A DNA stretch of 64,000 bases, from the NCBI GenBank assembly GCA_022824495.1, contig JAJDZU010000009.1, positions 177,689-241,688 on the forward strand. The letters are read 5' to 3'. The notes below the pieces were generated by a model. It was given only the letters and a program-made list of their open reading frames with translations. It had not been told where the DNA came from and searched no databases. How positions within the stretch are numbered: the first letter of the stretch is position 1; each line of letters opens with the position of its first letter. Origin of the DNA: Chloroflexota bacterium (GTDB taxonomy: Bacteria > Chloroflexota > UBA11872). Shown here one piece after another: positions 1 through 8,795 of this stretch. The position numbers and the translations under genes were made by a program.

Positions 1-1
1 T

Positions 2-835
2 CCCCTGGACGGCATCGCCGTCATCGAGGCCCAGTGCACCGAGGGCGACACGGCCTACACCGATGTGTATCACGAGGTTTACCGGCTGCAGCAGTTCCAT
101 CAGTCCGGGCACTGGCCGGTGATCATGGACACGATGGGCAAGATCATCGACGCGCCGGTACTCCCGCATCCCATGAAGATCGCGCGCATCTGGTTCCCGC
201 AGTACACCGACCACACCACGCCCGCCCACCAGGACTTCGTGCACTTCCAGGGCACCTTCGACACCTACACCTGCTGGGCGCCCGTGGGCGACTGCCCCGA
301 AGAGTTGGGGGGCCTTGCGGTGGTGCCCGGAACACACAAAGTGGGCAAGGTCGTCGATCATCACTTCTCGCTCGGCGCGGGCTCGCTGGTCGTGGACGAG
401 AAGGTCCAGGAAGGTCCCTGGCTCTCCACCAACTACGAGATGGGCGACGCCTTGCTCTTCCACAGCCTCACGGTCCACAAGGCCCTGCCCAACGTCACCG
501 AGGACCGCATGCGCATCTCGCTGGACAATCGCTACCAGTCCATCCACGAACCGATCGCCGAGCACATGCTCACGCCGCACCTGTCGCAGGAAATGGCCTA
601 CGACTGGGACGACGTGTACGCCGACTGGACGGACGACGCCTTGCAGTACTACTGGACCGGCCGCGACCAGGCCACCGTGCCTCGCGACCTCAGCTACGGC
701 GAGCGCGGATTTGCGGAGGCCGTGGAGCGTGCCGCCCAGGGCGACCCTGCCGCCCGGCTCCACCTCGAGCGCATCGTGCGCCGCGACCCCACCTCGGACA
801 ACGCCCGCAAAGCCGCCGCGGCGCTGTCGGCCTGA
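2..835 (+). CDS. Phytanoyl-CoA dioxygenase family protein, 5'-truncated
   Basis: The gene enters from outside the window. The frame is open from base 2 and stops at TGA 833-835, leaving about 277 residues. It looks like a non-heme Fe(II)/2-oxoglutarate oxygenase of the PhyH family. The iron-binding H-x-D is seen as HQD (bases 227-235), the distal histidine lies in the VHKALPN stretch, and an arginine that would bind 2-oxoglutarate follows in DRMRISL. PhyH relatives hydroxylate varied small molecules, and the substrate cannot be read from sequence. A GTG at 65 could look like a start, but the homologous sequence continues upstream of it. The final 60 or so residues are charged and probably not catalytic. 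No partner gene is visible. Family assignment is firm, substrate unknown. Confidence 0.85.
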   Translation, partial: PLDGIAVIEAQCTEGDTAYTDVYHEVYRLQQFHQSGHWPVIMDTMGKIIDAPVLPHPMKIARIWFPQYTDHTTPAHQDFVHFQGTFDTYTCWAPVGDCPEELGGLAVVPGTHKVGKVVDHHFSLGAGSLVVDEKVQEGPWLSTNYEMGDALLFHSLTVHKALPNVTEDRMRISLDNRYQSIHEPIAEHMLTPHLSQEMAYDWDDVYADWTDDALQYYWTGRDQATVPRDLSYGERGFAEAVERAAQGDPAARLHLERIVRRDPTSDNARKAAAALSA

Positions 836-908
836 GCTTCTCGGCCCGGCCCGCGTGTCGCGAGGCCGGCCTGCGTTTTGCCGCCAGCCGCGGCGCGCGG
901 CTCTGCCG

Positions 909-2495
909 CTAGCCCTGTGGCTGCCGGTTGGAGACTTGCCTCGCGGCCGGGGGAAGGGACGGTGAGCCCGATTCCTGATCCACGCGCTCGATGACGATGC
1001 CCTGGTAGTAGTGCGTGAGGATCTGGTCGAACGAATAGCCGTTCTTGGCCAGACCCTGCGCGCCCCACTGGCTCATGCCAACCCCGTGACCGAAACCACG
1101 CCCGTTGACGAGGAGTCGGGCCGGAAGCTGGAACTCCACGACATCCAGCGTCCCCCGCACCAGCCGAACTTCCGCCGGCGCCTCGGCGAAGGCCAGGCTG
1201 CGGCGCCGCTGCTCCACCGAATATCCGTCGGCTTGCAGCGCCGCCACCCGGCGTGAGGTTGGGTTCAGCAGCACCAGGCGCTCGGCGGGCACGGTCCGAA
1301 ACTCGGCGAACGCGCTTGGCAGACCAAGGGTGATTCGAATGGCGTCGCCAGACAGGGTCACCGCGCCTTGATCGCCTAGCAATTCCACCTCCGCGGGCTG
1401 CCCGCTCTGCGAGGTGCGGACCACGCGAACCTCGCCTAGTTCCCCGAGGACGCCGCCTGCGGTCTTGAGGTCGGCCAGCCGATGCAGCGGGATGGCGCGC
1501 GTCCAGCGGTAGCCCTCCGCCCCCCAACTGACGCTCAGGGCTTCCACGTCGCTTGGCGATGGCACCCCGCGCAGGTACGGCACGTCCCGCCCCCACACGT
1601 CCACCGCGCTGGTGGTGTGATCGCCCATGTTCGAGGCGTAATAGGCGGCGATCAGATCCCCTTCGTACATCGCGACCACGCCCGAGGTTTCTCGCACGGC
1701 CTGAATCGTCGACGGGTGCTCGCTCGCGACGCCGCCGTAGGCCTGGCAAAACTGCGAATCGCAGATGTCATAGTCGGCCGAAGGGTCCACCTGCTGCAGG
1801 GCGTAGTTGCGCGCGGCCACGGCCTGCGCCTTGAGGGCTTCGACCTCCCAGCTCGGCGGAATCTCGGACCCCACGACCGACGCCAGGTAGTCGGCCAGCC
1901 TCAGCTCGTTCACCACCTGCGGGTCACCTCCGCTGAAATCGACGCGAATGCGCCCGCGATAGGGACGGTCGTTGATGGTCGTGACGTCAGCAAGGTCGTG
2001 TGGCTGGACGTCGATCTGCTGCGGCAGCGGCGCCAGGATCCGACGGCCGATGTGCAGGCCCGCGCGCGGTGTGGCCAGGGCGAGAGCCACGCCGAACTCC
2101 GAACGCAGCACCCGGCGGTCGCGCTGCTCGCGGCCGTCCCAGCCATACGGGCCGATCAACAGCTGCCCGTCCGGCCGGGATCCATCCGGTGTGCGGACCG
2201 CCAGCGCGTCCAGTATCGGCGTTACTTCCAGGTCCGGAAGCCGCAGATAGCGCAAGGCCCAACCAACGTTCATCGCCGAGGGCTCGGACGACATGGGTAG
2301 CGAGTCCACCTGGACTGTTGCCGTTGTCGGCGGAACCAGCCGCAGCGCGCCCGGCGCCACCGTCAACTGCACCCGGATGGTCTCCGGAAGGATCGGGGCG
2401 GCGGCGGACGGATGCGGGCCAAGAACGAAGACCGCCGCCAGTGCCAGCGCAACACAAACGGCCCGCCCGGCCTTCCAGCCGGACGGGCCGTTCAA
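909..2495 (-). CDS. SpoIID/LytB domain-containing exported protein
   Basis: The C-terminal half carries the SpoIID/LytB domain. It shows the block LADYLASVVGSEIPPSW, then KAQAVAARNYAL, and near the end the family signature GRGFGHGVGMSQWGAQG. In Bacillus, SpoIID is a membrane-anchored lytic transglycosylase acting on denuded peptidoglycan. In non-sporulating bacteria such proteins are thought to act on the envelope. A signal peptide is visible at the N terminus (GWKAGR, then a hydrophobic run ending PSAAA). There is no ATG: the only usable start before the signal peptide is TTG 2495, eight bases after the tatA stop. The frame stays open upstream to 2636, but that part is low-complexity basic sequence inside tatA and is unlikely to be translated. 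A strong hairpin covers the first codons. Function is confident at domain level; the start is uncertain. Confidence 0.85.
   Translation of the reverse strand: MNGPSGWKAGRAVCVALALAAVFVLGPHPSAAAPILPETIRVQLTVAPGALRLVPPTTATVQVDSLPMSSEPSAMNVGWALRYLRLPDLEVTPILDALAVRTPDGSRPDGQLLIGPYGWDGREQRDRRVLRSEFGVALALATPRAGLHIGRRILAPLPQQIDVQPHDLADVTTINDRPYRGRIRVDFSGGDPQVVNELRLADYLASVVGSEIPPSWEVEALKAQAVAARNYALQQVDPSADYDICDSQFCQAYGGVASEHPSTIQAVRETSGVVAMYEGDLIAAYYASNMGDHTTSAVDVWGRDVPYLRGVPSPSDVEALSVSWGAEGYRWTRAIPLHRLADLKTAGGVLGELGEVRVVRTSQSGQPAEVELLGDQGAVTLSGDAIRITLGLPSAFAEFRTVPAERLVLLNPTSRRVAALQADGYSVEQRRRSLAFAEAPAEVRLVRGTLDVVEFQLPARLLVNGRGFGHGVGMSQWGAQGLAKNGYSFDQILTHYYQGIVIERVDQESGSPSLPPAARQVSNRQPQG
2450..2492 (-). 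terminator. Intrinsic terminator or attenuator hairpin after tatA
   Basis: On the minus strand two 15-base arms (2492-2478 and 2471-2457) pair fully, counting one G-U, around a six-base loop. A T-rich tail (TTTGTGTT) follows. It lies 11 bases after the tatA stop and overlaps the first codons of the downstream SpoIID-family gene, so it may be a leaky terminator. Confidence 0.65.
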
Positions 2496-2502
2496 CCAAC
2501 GC

Positions 2503-2772
2503 TTAGTTGGTGGTTTCTTCCTTCTTCTTCGCTGGAGGCGCCTCGGCGTCGTCAGCGGAGGCCGTGGCGCCTTCGGCGCCAACGGCCGTCTCGTCGTCGT
2601 CGCCGTCACCTTCGCCTTCGCCCTCTTCGTCCTCATTGCGCGCTTCTTCGCGGAACTCGCGCACGCTGGTGCCGAGCGCCCGGCCGATGCCCGCGATCCG
2701 GCCAGCGCCGAAGACGGCGATGACGATAAGCAGAATGATGATCAACTCGAACGGTCCAACGTTGAAGGGCAT
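2503..2772 (-). CDS. tatA: Twin-arginine translocase subunit TatA/TatE
   Basis: This 89-residue protein has the TatA plan: a short N terminus, one membrane helix (ELIIILLIVIAVFGAG), the FG hinge, and an amphipathic helix (GRALGTSVREFREEA). It ends in a long acidic, then Lys-rich, low-complexity tail. TatA oligomers form the channel through which folded twin-arginine substrates cross the membrane. The hinge reads FGAGRIAGIGRALG where many TatA proteins have FGxxKLPExGxxLG, so it is recognisable but divergent. No tatC or tatB is adjacent. It is followed on the same strand by a hairpin and the SpoIID-family gene. TatB is an alternative name, but the length and hinge fit TatA/E better. Confidence 0.88.
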   Translation of the reverse strand: MPFNVGPFELIIILLIVIAVFGAGRIAGIGRALGTSVREFREEARNEDEEGEGEGDGDDDETAVGAEGATASADDAEAPPAKKKEETTN

Positions 2773-2983
2773 GTCCCTCCTCTTTCTCGTGAGCGATTAG
2801 CCGCCGGGCAACCCGCGGATCCCGCCTGCGCTGTGCAGGCTGGGGGACCACGACGATTCGAGTCGCGGGACCGTCGGGCGTCCATTCACCCGCGGGTCCG
2901 GTTCCCGAAACGGCGCACCGGTCACCGTAACGATACGCGATTGTGCCATTCCAGCCGCCCTCGCACGCACAATTCCGAAACAT

Positions 2984-4108
2984 CTAGCCCCGTGCCGCCA
3001 GCGCCCGGTAGCCGAAATCCAGCAACGTCTCCGCGTCGGCCAGACGGTCCTCGCTACCCAGCAACACCACCATCAACCTCCTGGGCCCGCGCCTTGCCGC
3101 CGCGATCAGGTTGCCGCCGGCCTCCTCCGTCTGGCCGGTTTTGACCCCAATGGCGCCCTCGTACGACCAGAGCAATCCGTTGAGATTTCGGACGCTATAC
3201 GAACGATTGGCCGGTCCTGCCGGAATCACGTGGATCTGGGTGGCCACAATCTGTGCCAGCAATGGAAACCGGTCCATGGCGTCAGCTGCAAGCACCGCCA
3301 GGTCAAAGGCCGTGGTGTATTGGTTCTCCGCATCCTGGCCGCCGGGGTTGGCAAAGTGAGTGTTGTTCAAGTCCAGGCGGCGAGCCAGGTCGTTCATTTG
3401 CGCCACCGTGTAGGCATGACCGCCAATCCCGTCGGCAATGGTGGCGGCGGCGTCGTTGGCGGATGGCAACAGCAGCGCGTACAGCAGATGTTCCAGGGTC
3501 AACACGTCGCCCGGTCGGAGGCCGGCCACGACCGAGGGTTCCGCCGTCGCGCTCTCCGGAACCTGAATGCGCGTGTCCGGTGGCGCCTGCTCCAGTGCCA
3601 CGATTGCCGTGGCCAGCTTTGCCAGGCTTGCTGGAGGACGACGCTCACCGGGGTTCTTCGAAAACACGACCGTGCGCTCACCCATGTCCACCAGCAAGGC
3701 GGCACGGGCCGAAATCGGTGGCGCTTCCACCGGTCGCGTAAATGGGCTGTCGATGAACGCGGCAGTCGTGGGTACGCGTTGGACGCGAGACGCCGATGAT
3801 TCAGGCGCCAGGAGATTGACGACGCGTCCCTCGTCCGGAGGCGGGGGCTCCACGGATGACAGTAGTCGTACGAGCAGCAAGACGCCTGCAATTACCAGAA
3901 GGCAGATGAACACTACGCTGGACAGTTGCCGCAACTGGGTTCGTCGCGCGTGGCGCGCCTTCGCCACCGCCGAGCGCTCACGCAGTCGCGCATGGTAGAT
4001 GGGCGGCGGAACGGCCGCACGACGGCGCCGCACCGGTCTGGCGAACAAGGCGTCCTGCGACCAGTCCTCGTCGTCCAACTCGGGCCGGGGCGGAGCGCGC
4101 CGGCTCAT
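2984..4108 (-). CDS. Serine-type D-Ala-D-Ala carboxypeptidase (DacA/PBP5-like)
   Basis: The enzyme trims the terminal D-Ala from peptidoglycan stem peptides outside the membrane. All three penicillin-binding motifs are present: SLAK at residues 161-164 with the nucleophilic serine, SAN at 216-218, and KTG at 323-325. The N terminus is cytoplasmic, basic and Pro-rich (about 60 residues), followed by one membrane helix (about 64-83) that acts as an uncleaved anchor. This differs from classical DacA, which is anchored by its C terminus. The protein is 374 residues long and lacks the C-terminal beta domain of PBP5. The start ATG 4108 overlaps the pyrE stop in ATGA, so the two are translationally coupled. 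The family call is firm. Confidence 0.9.
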   Translation of the reverse strand: MSRRAPPRPELDDEDWSQDALFARPVRRRRAAVPPPIYHARLRERSAVAKARHARRTQLRQLSSVVFICLLVIAGVLLLVRLLSSVEPPPPDEGRVVNLLAPESSASRVQRVPTTAAFIDSPFTRPVEAPPISARAALLVDMGERTVVFSKNPGERRPPASLAKLATAIVALEQAPPDTRIQVPESATAEPSVVAGLRPGDVLTLEHLLYALLLPSANDAAATIADGIGGHAYTVAQMNDLARRLDLNNTHFANPGGQDAENQYTTAFDLAVLAADAMDRFPLLAQIVATQIHVIPAGPANRSYSVRNLNGLLWSYEGAIGVKTGQTEEAGGNLIAAARRGPRRLMVVLLGSEDRLADAETLLDFGYRALAARG

Positions 4109-4785
4109 GGCCGTTGCGCTTTTAGGTAATCCAGGCTGCGCCGGTACTCGTCCTCGCTGATCAGCCGTTCGCTCATATAGAGGTTCAACATGGCCGGCAA
4201 CGTCACGATCGAGATCAGGCGCAGACCGTGGTACTCCAACCGACGGGCTGCCCCCACATCGCGGTCGACCAGCACGATCACGTCGCGAACTTCCAGCCCT
4301 TCGCCCCGCAGCGCCTGGGCGGTCTGTATGACTGAGCCGCCCGAAGTAATCAGGTCGTCCACCAGCAGCACGTGCTGGCCTGGCAGGAACCGTCCCACGA
4401 TCTCCAGCCCTGCCGGATCGGATTCCGGCTTGACATAAATCAGCGGCATGTCGCACGTCAGCGAGTACGCCGTCGCCAGGTGCAAGCCGCCCATCGGAAC
4501 GCCGGCCACCAGCTCAAAGGGCTCTGCCTGCTGATGCCGGCGAGCTTCGGCCAGGTTCGCCGCGTCGCGCACCAGCATCGCCGCCGTCCGCAGCGCCGAT
4601 GGCACCGCCACCAGGCGCTTGGGGTCGACATAGACCGGGGAATTCACCGTGGACCGGCCCAGCGTGTAACTACCGAACTGGATACCGCCCAGTTCGTAGA
4701 TTTGCCGAGCCAGGTCGAGGGCGCTGAGTTCGTCCGTGAGCGCTACTCCGCGTGTGTGGCAAACAGCGGCCAGCGGTCCCGCCAA
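4105..4785 (-). CDS. pyrE: Orotate phosphoribosyltransferase
   Basis: PyrE makes orotidine 5'-phosphate from orotate and PRPP in UMP synthesis. The PRPP-binding motif of type I phosphoribosyltransferases is clear at residues 142-150 (VDDLITSGG). Upstream are the typical SPVYVDPKRL and GVPMGG segments. The protein is 226 residues, normal for the family. The start is TTG 4785, with a G-rich stretch just upstream. It sits 24-31 bases after a good promoter on the same strand, which supports it over internal sites, none of which is a usable start codon. The gene is first in an operon with the carboxypeptidase. Pyrimidine synthesis appears again at pyrH near 36.7 kb. Confidence 0.93.
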   Translation of the reverse strand: MAGPLAAVCHTRGVALTDELSALDLARQIYELGGIQFGSYTLGRSTVNSPVYVDPKRLVAVPSALRTAAMLVRDAANLAEARRHQQAEPFELVAGVPMGGLHLATAYSLTCDMPLIYVKPESDPAGLEIVGRFLPGQHVLLVDDLITSGGSVIQTAQALRGEGLEVRDVIVLVDRDVGAARRLEYHGLRLISIVTLPAMLNLYMSERLISEDEYRRSLDYLKAQRP

Positions 4786-4815
4786 CGCCCCCCGAGGCGG
4801 ACCGGGCGTGTGCAG

Positions 4816-4844
4816 ATTATTGTCAAGTTGGTTTAGCCGGTCAA
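4816..4844 (-). promoter_or_regulatory. Sigma70-type promoter for pyrE
   Basis: Read on the minus strand: TTGACC (4844-4839), a 17-base spacer, then AATAAT (4821-4816). Transcription would start about 24 bases before the pyrE TTG start. This is one of the best consensus matches in the window. Confidence 0.65.
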
Positions 4845-5018
4845 GACTTTTACCGCGGGCAAGGGCTCGGCCCTGACCCGGCCACGCCGCACGCCGGCTG
4901 GATTGTCGGCGTCTCCCGAGCCGCTCCCGCTAACGGATGCTGCCCTGCGTGGGACAATCTACGACCCGGCGGCGGCGTCGGCGACGCGCCCCGGCCAACT
5001 ACCGACAACGGGACACCG

Positions 5019-6785
5019 CTCATCAGAATCCTCTGGCGGCTGATTCTCTACCTGCGCAGTCAAAAGCTGCTGCTCGCGGGCATGCTCGTCACGCTCACGC
5101 TCGGCTCGCTGCTGCGCACCCTTCCGCCCACGCTCAGCAAGATCGCCATCGACGACGGCGTTCGGGCCAACAACCTGAACGTCCTGTTCGTGACCGTCGG
5201 CCTGTTCGTTGGGGCCGTGCTGCTATCCAACGTCGCCATGGCCGGGCGCCTCTACGCCGCCCGTTACAGCGCCCAGAAAGTCATCCACGACATCCGCAAC
5301 GACCTCTACACCCACTTGAGCGCCAAGTCCATGAGCTTCTTCGACCGGCACCAGACCGGCGACCTCATGTCCCGGGTCACCAACGACGTCAACATGATCC
5401 AGTTCTTCTTCAACATGGCCGGCACCGTCATCCTGTCGTCCATCGCCCTCACGGCCATGAACCTGATCTTCATGTTCGCGCTGGACTGGGTGATGGCGCT
5501 GGCGATCATTGCCCTGGTCCCCTTCTTCATCGCCATGCAGTCCGTCGCCAAGCGCGTGGTGCCGCTCTTTCGACAGTCGAATCAGCAGATGGGCGTAGTC
5601 AACGTCGAAATCCGCGAGGCCATCTCCGGCATCAAGGTCATCCAGGCCTTCGGCCGCGAGCAGTACCAGGAAGAACGCTTCGACCGCGAAAACTGGAAGC
5701 TGCGCGATCTGCGCACGCGAGTCCTGCGAACCTTCGCCCTCTACTCCCAGGGCATCGAGCTCATCGCCGGCGCCGCCACGGCGCTGATTTTGGGCCTCGG
5801 CGCTTGGCGGATCGTCAACGGCGAATTCACGCTCGGCGGCTTGGTGGCCTTTCAGGGCTATCTGCTCCTCATGCTTGCCCCCACGCGCTTCCTGGGTTTC
5901 GCCGTCCAGATCACCCAGCAGGCCGTCACGTCGGGCGAGCGCGTATTCCAGATCATCGACACCCCGCTGGACGTGCAGGAAAAGCCCGACGCACACCCGC
6001 TGCCCGAAGTCCGCGGCGAGATCGAGTTCGACTGCGTCACCTTCCAATACGGCGACCGCGACCCGATCCTGCGCGACGTGTCGGTCCACGTGCCGGCCGG
6101 CGGTTCTTTGGCCATCGTCGGCCGCAGCGGCTCGGGCAAGAGCACCCTGGCCAACCTGCTGCCCCGCTTCTACGACCCCACCGAGGGCGCCATCCGGGTC
6201 GATGGCCACGACCTGCGCGACATCCGCCTGCAAGACCTCAGGTCCGGCATCGGCATGGTCATGCAGGAGACTTTCCTCTTCAATATGACCGTGGCCGACA
6301 ACCTGCGCTTTGGCCGCAAGGACGCCTCCCATGAGGATCTGGAAGCCGCCGCCCGCATGGCCGCCGCGCACGAATTCATCACGGAGTTGCCCCAGGGCTA
6401 CGACACGCTCATCGGCGACCGCGGCGTGCGCCTCTCTGGTGGCCAGCGCCAGCGCGTCGCCATCGCCCGCGCTCTCTTGGTGCGTCCCGCCATCCTGGTG
6501 CTGGACGAGGCCACCTCCAGCGTCGACACCCGCACCGACCGCGCCATCCAGCGCGCCCTCGAGCAGCTGATGCAGGAGCGCACCACCATCGTCATCGCCC
6601 ACCGCCTCTCGACCATTCGCCGGGTCGACCAGATCATCGTGGTTGACGCCGGCCGCATCGTCGCCCGCGGCACCCACGAAGAGTTGCTGGAAACCAGCGA
6701 CGACTACCGCGCCATTTACGAATTGCAGTTCCGGCTGCAGGAAGAATCCCTGGCGATTGAGGCCGGCGGGCAGGTCAACGTCTGA
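5019..6785 (+). CDS. ABC exporter half-transporter, subunit 1 (MsbA/LmrA-like)
   Basis: An N-terminal six-helix ABC transporter domain is fused to an ATPase domain. Walker A is GRSGSGKST (about 6119-6145), the signature LSGGQRQR follows near 6430, Walker B with the catalytic Glu is LVLDEATSS near 6490, and the switch His is in IAHRLS. It overlaps the next ABC gene by one base, so the two probably form a heterodimer that exports a lipid, drug or peptide. The start is unresolved. Similarity to the family begins at about 5019-5040 (LIRILWRLILYLR), where no ATG, GTG or TTG exists. The nearest canonical codons in frame are GTG 4752, reached only through unconvincing sequence, and ATG 5082, which would cut the first helix. 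CTG 5040 is possible. Confidence 0.88.
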   Translation, partial: LIRILWRLILYLRSQKLLLAGMLVTLTLGSLLRTLPPTLSKIAIDDGVRANNLNVLFVTVGLFVGAVLLSNVAMAGRLYAARYSAQKVIHDIRNDLYTHLSAKSMSFFDRHQTGDLMSRVTNDVNMIQFFFNMAGTVILSSIALTAMNLIFMFALDWVMALAIIALVPFFIAMQSVAKRVVPLFRQSNQQMGVVNVEIREAISGIKVIQAFGREQYQEERFDRENWKLRDLRTRVLRTFALYSQGIELIAGAATALILGLGAWRIVNGEFTLGGLVAFQGYLLLMLAPTRFLGFAVQITQQAVTSGERVFQIIDTPLDVQEKPDAHPLPEVRGEIEFDCVTFQYGDRDPILRDVSVHVPAGGSLAIVGRSGSGKSTLANLLPRFYDPTEGAIRVDGHDLRDIRLQDLRSGIGMVMQETFLFNMTVADNLRFGRKDASHEDLEAAARMAAAHEFITELPQGYDTLIGDRGVRLSGGQRQRVAIARALLVRPAILVLDEATSSVDTRTDRAIQRALEQLMQERTTIVIAHRLSTIRRVDQIIVVDAGRIVARGTHEELLETSDDYRAIYELQFRLQEESLAIEAGGQVNV

Positions 6786-8581
6786 TGGGTATGCGTCAGA
6801 CCTACGTCGACACCTCCAACCTCAGCGGCCGCACCGTCGCCGGCACCCTGCGGCGCTTGCTCTACTACGTTGGACTGCACCGGCGCCACATCGGGATTGC
6901 CTTCGTCGCGCTGTCGCTCGCCTCGCTCTTGAACATGGTGCCGCCCTGGGCCTTGAAGATCGCGGTCGACGACTTCATCCCGCAAGCCGACGCCGCCGGG
7001 GCTGCGCGAATCGCCGGCGCCATGATGCTGGTCTACCTCGCGCGCGCCGCGCTCAACTACCTGAACTTCTACCTGTTCGCGCGCAGCAGCCAGACCATCG
7101 TCTACCAGGTGTCGCGCGACATGTTCGTCCGGCTGGTGCGTCACTCCATGCGCTTCTTCGAGAGCCAGCGCACCGGCGAGACGGTCTCGCACTTGACCGC
7201 CGACGTCACCGCCGTCCAGCAGGCCATGCAGGGCCAGGTGCTCACGGCCAGCGCGGGCATCGTCACCATGCTCCTGTACCTGGTCGTCATGCTGACGCTC
7301 GACTGGCGCCTGACCCTGGTGATCCTCTCCGTGGTGCCCCTCATGCTTATCGCCAGCGTCATCACCGCCCGCATGTTGCGCGTGCGCTACCGCCGCGTGC
7401 AGGAATCCATCGCCAACATCAACACCGCCATTGAGGAAAACGTCAGCGGCGTGCGTGTCAGCCGCGCCTTCGCCCGCGAGGAGGCCGACGCCCGCCGCTT
7501 CCAGACCGAGAACCGCGCCAACCTCCAGGCCAACCTCAACACCACCATGGTGGAGTCCATAGCCACGCCGGTGATCGAGGGCCTCAGCACCCTCAGCGTG
7601 GCCGCCCTCCTGGCCTATGGCGGCTGGCAGATCACCATTGGCGAAATGCAGCCCGGCACCCTCATCGCCTTCCTGGCCTACGTGCAGATCTTCCACCAGC
7701 CAATGACCGAACTGGTGCGCGTCAACTACGTCATCCAGTCCGGCCTGGCCGCGGCCGACCGCATCTTCCAGTTCATGGACGTACCCCGCCACATCGTCAA
7801 CCGGCCGTCGGCTGTCGATCTGGTCCAGCCGCGCGGACGCGTCGAGTTCCGCAACGTCGACTTCAGCTACGACGGCGTCACCCCGGTCCTCCAGGACGTG
7901 TCCGTCACCGCCGAACCCGGCCAGACCGTCGCGCTCGTGGGCGCCACGGGCTCCGGCAAGACCACCATGGTCAACCTCATCGCCCGCTTCTACGACCCGA
8001 CGGCAGGCCAGATCCTGGTCGACGGCAACGACCTGCGCGACGTCCGGATGGAGAGCCTCCGGTCACGTCTCGCCTACGTCCCCCAGGAGACCTTCCTGTT
8101 CAGCGGCACCATCGCCGAGAACATTCGCTACGGAGACCCCGAGGCCGGCGACGACCAGGTCGCCGCCGCGGCCGCGCTGGCCCGCGCCGACGACTTCATC
8201 GAGCAGCTGGACGACGGCTACGAGACCATCGTCGGCGACGGCGGCCTGCGGCTCTCACGCGGCCAGCAGCAGCGCGTCGCCCTGGCCCGCGCGATCCTCG
8301 CCGACCCCGCCGTGCTCGTGCTTGACGAAGCCACCTCCGACATCGACACCGAATCCGAATACGAGATACAGCAGGCCCTGGTCCAGGTCATGCGCAACCG
8401 CACCAGCTTCGTCATCGCCCACCGCTTGTCCACCATTCGCAATGCCGACCTCATCGTCGTGCTCGACGAAGGCCGCATCGTCCAGCGCGGCCCCCACAGC
8501 GAACTCATCGCCCAACCTGGCCCCTACCGCGACCTCCACGCCGCCCAATTCGACGACCCCCTACCGACCTCATCGGACTAG
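6785..8581 (+). CDS. ABC exporter half-transporter, subunit 2
   Basis: This 598-residue half-transporter has the same plan as its upstream neighbour: six membrane helices, then an ATPase domain. Walker A is GATGSGKT, Walker B is VLVLDEATS with the catalytic Glu kept, and the switch His is in VIAHRLS. The signature is LSRGQQQR rather than LSGGQ, an arginine replacing the first conserved glycine. In heterodimeric exporters such changes make one of the two ATP sites non-equivalent, so an asymmetric heterodimer is plausible. The start ATG 6785 shares its A with the preceding TGA stop. Substrate is not deducible from sequence or context. Confidence 0.9.
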   Translation: MGMRQTYVDTSNLSGRTVAGTLRRLLYYVGLHRRHIGIAFVALSLASLLNMVPPWALKIAVDDFIPQADAAGAARIAGAMMLVYLARAALNYLNFYLFARSSQTIVYQVSRDMFVRLVRHSMRFFESQRTGETVSHLTADVTAVQQAMQGQVLTASAGIVTMLLYLVVMLTLDWRLTLVILSVVPLMLIASVITARMLRVRYRRVQESIANINTAIEENVSGVRVSRAFAREEADARRFQTENRANLQANLNTTMVESIATPVIEGLSTLSVAALLAYGGWQITIGEMQPGTLIAFLAYVQIFHQPMTELVRVNYVIQSGLAAADRIFQFMDVPRHIVNRPSAVDLVQPRGRVEFRNVDFSYDGVTPVLQDVSVTAEPGQTVALVGATGSGKTTMVNLIARFYDPTAGQILVDGNDLRDVRMESLRSRLAYVPQETFLFSGTIAENIRYGDPEAGDDQVAAAAALARADDFIEQLDDGYETIVGDGGLRLSRGQQQRVALARAILADPAVLVLDEATSDIDTESEYEIQQALVQVMRNRTSFVIAHRLSTIRNADLIVVLDEGRIVQRGPHSELIAQPGPYRDLHAAQFDDPLPTSSD

Positions 8582-8617
8582 CCCGCCGCGCTCGTCGAGC
8601 AAAGCGCGCCCCTGACC

Positions 8618-8666
8618 GTTCGTGGTGAGCCGACCCGGAGTCCGTCGGAGGGTCGTGTCGAACCAC
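8618..8666. repeat. 49-base dispersed repeat, copy A
   Basis: This runs from GTTCGTGGTGAGCCG to GTGTCGAACCAC. A second copy of the same length lies at 63663-63711 and matches at about 42 of 49 positions. The ends (GTGGT and ACCAC) can pair. It fills most of the gap between the ABC genes and the first toxin-antitoxin pair. Confidence 0.75.
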
Positions 8667-8795
8667 CCCTCAGCTACAGCACCCCCACGCCCCAGGGTCC
8701 TATCGAGGCACTCCGCTGATAGCCTGCGTCTGGCAACCCCACCGCTAGAGGCCCTTCTCACTCGTGTCGGTTGTCACGCCATCTTCGCCTCTACC

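Noticed and set aside
2496..2636. Extension of the SpoIID-family gene upstream to 2636
   Set aside because: It lies almost wholly within tatA in another frame and encodes a low-complexity basic stretch before a normal signal peptide.
5223..6677. Long minus-strand frame opposite the first ABC gene
   Set aside because: It mirrors a clear coding gene with conserved ATPase motifs; the opposite frame has low-complexity Asp/Gly/Val sequence caused by G+C-rich codons.
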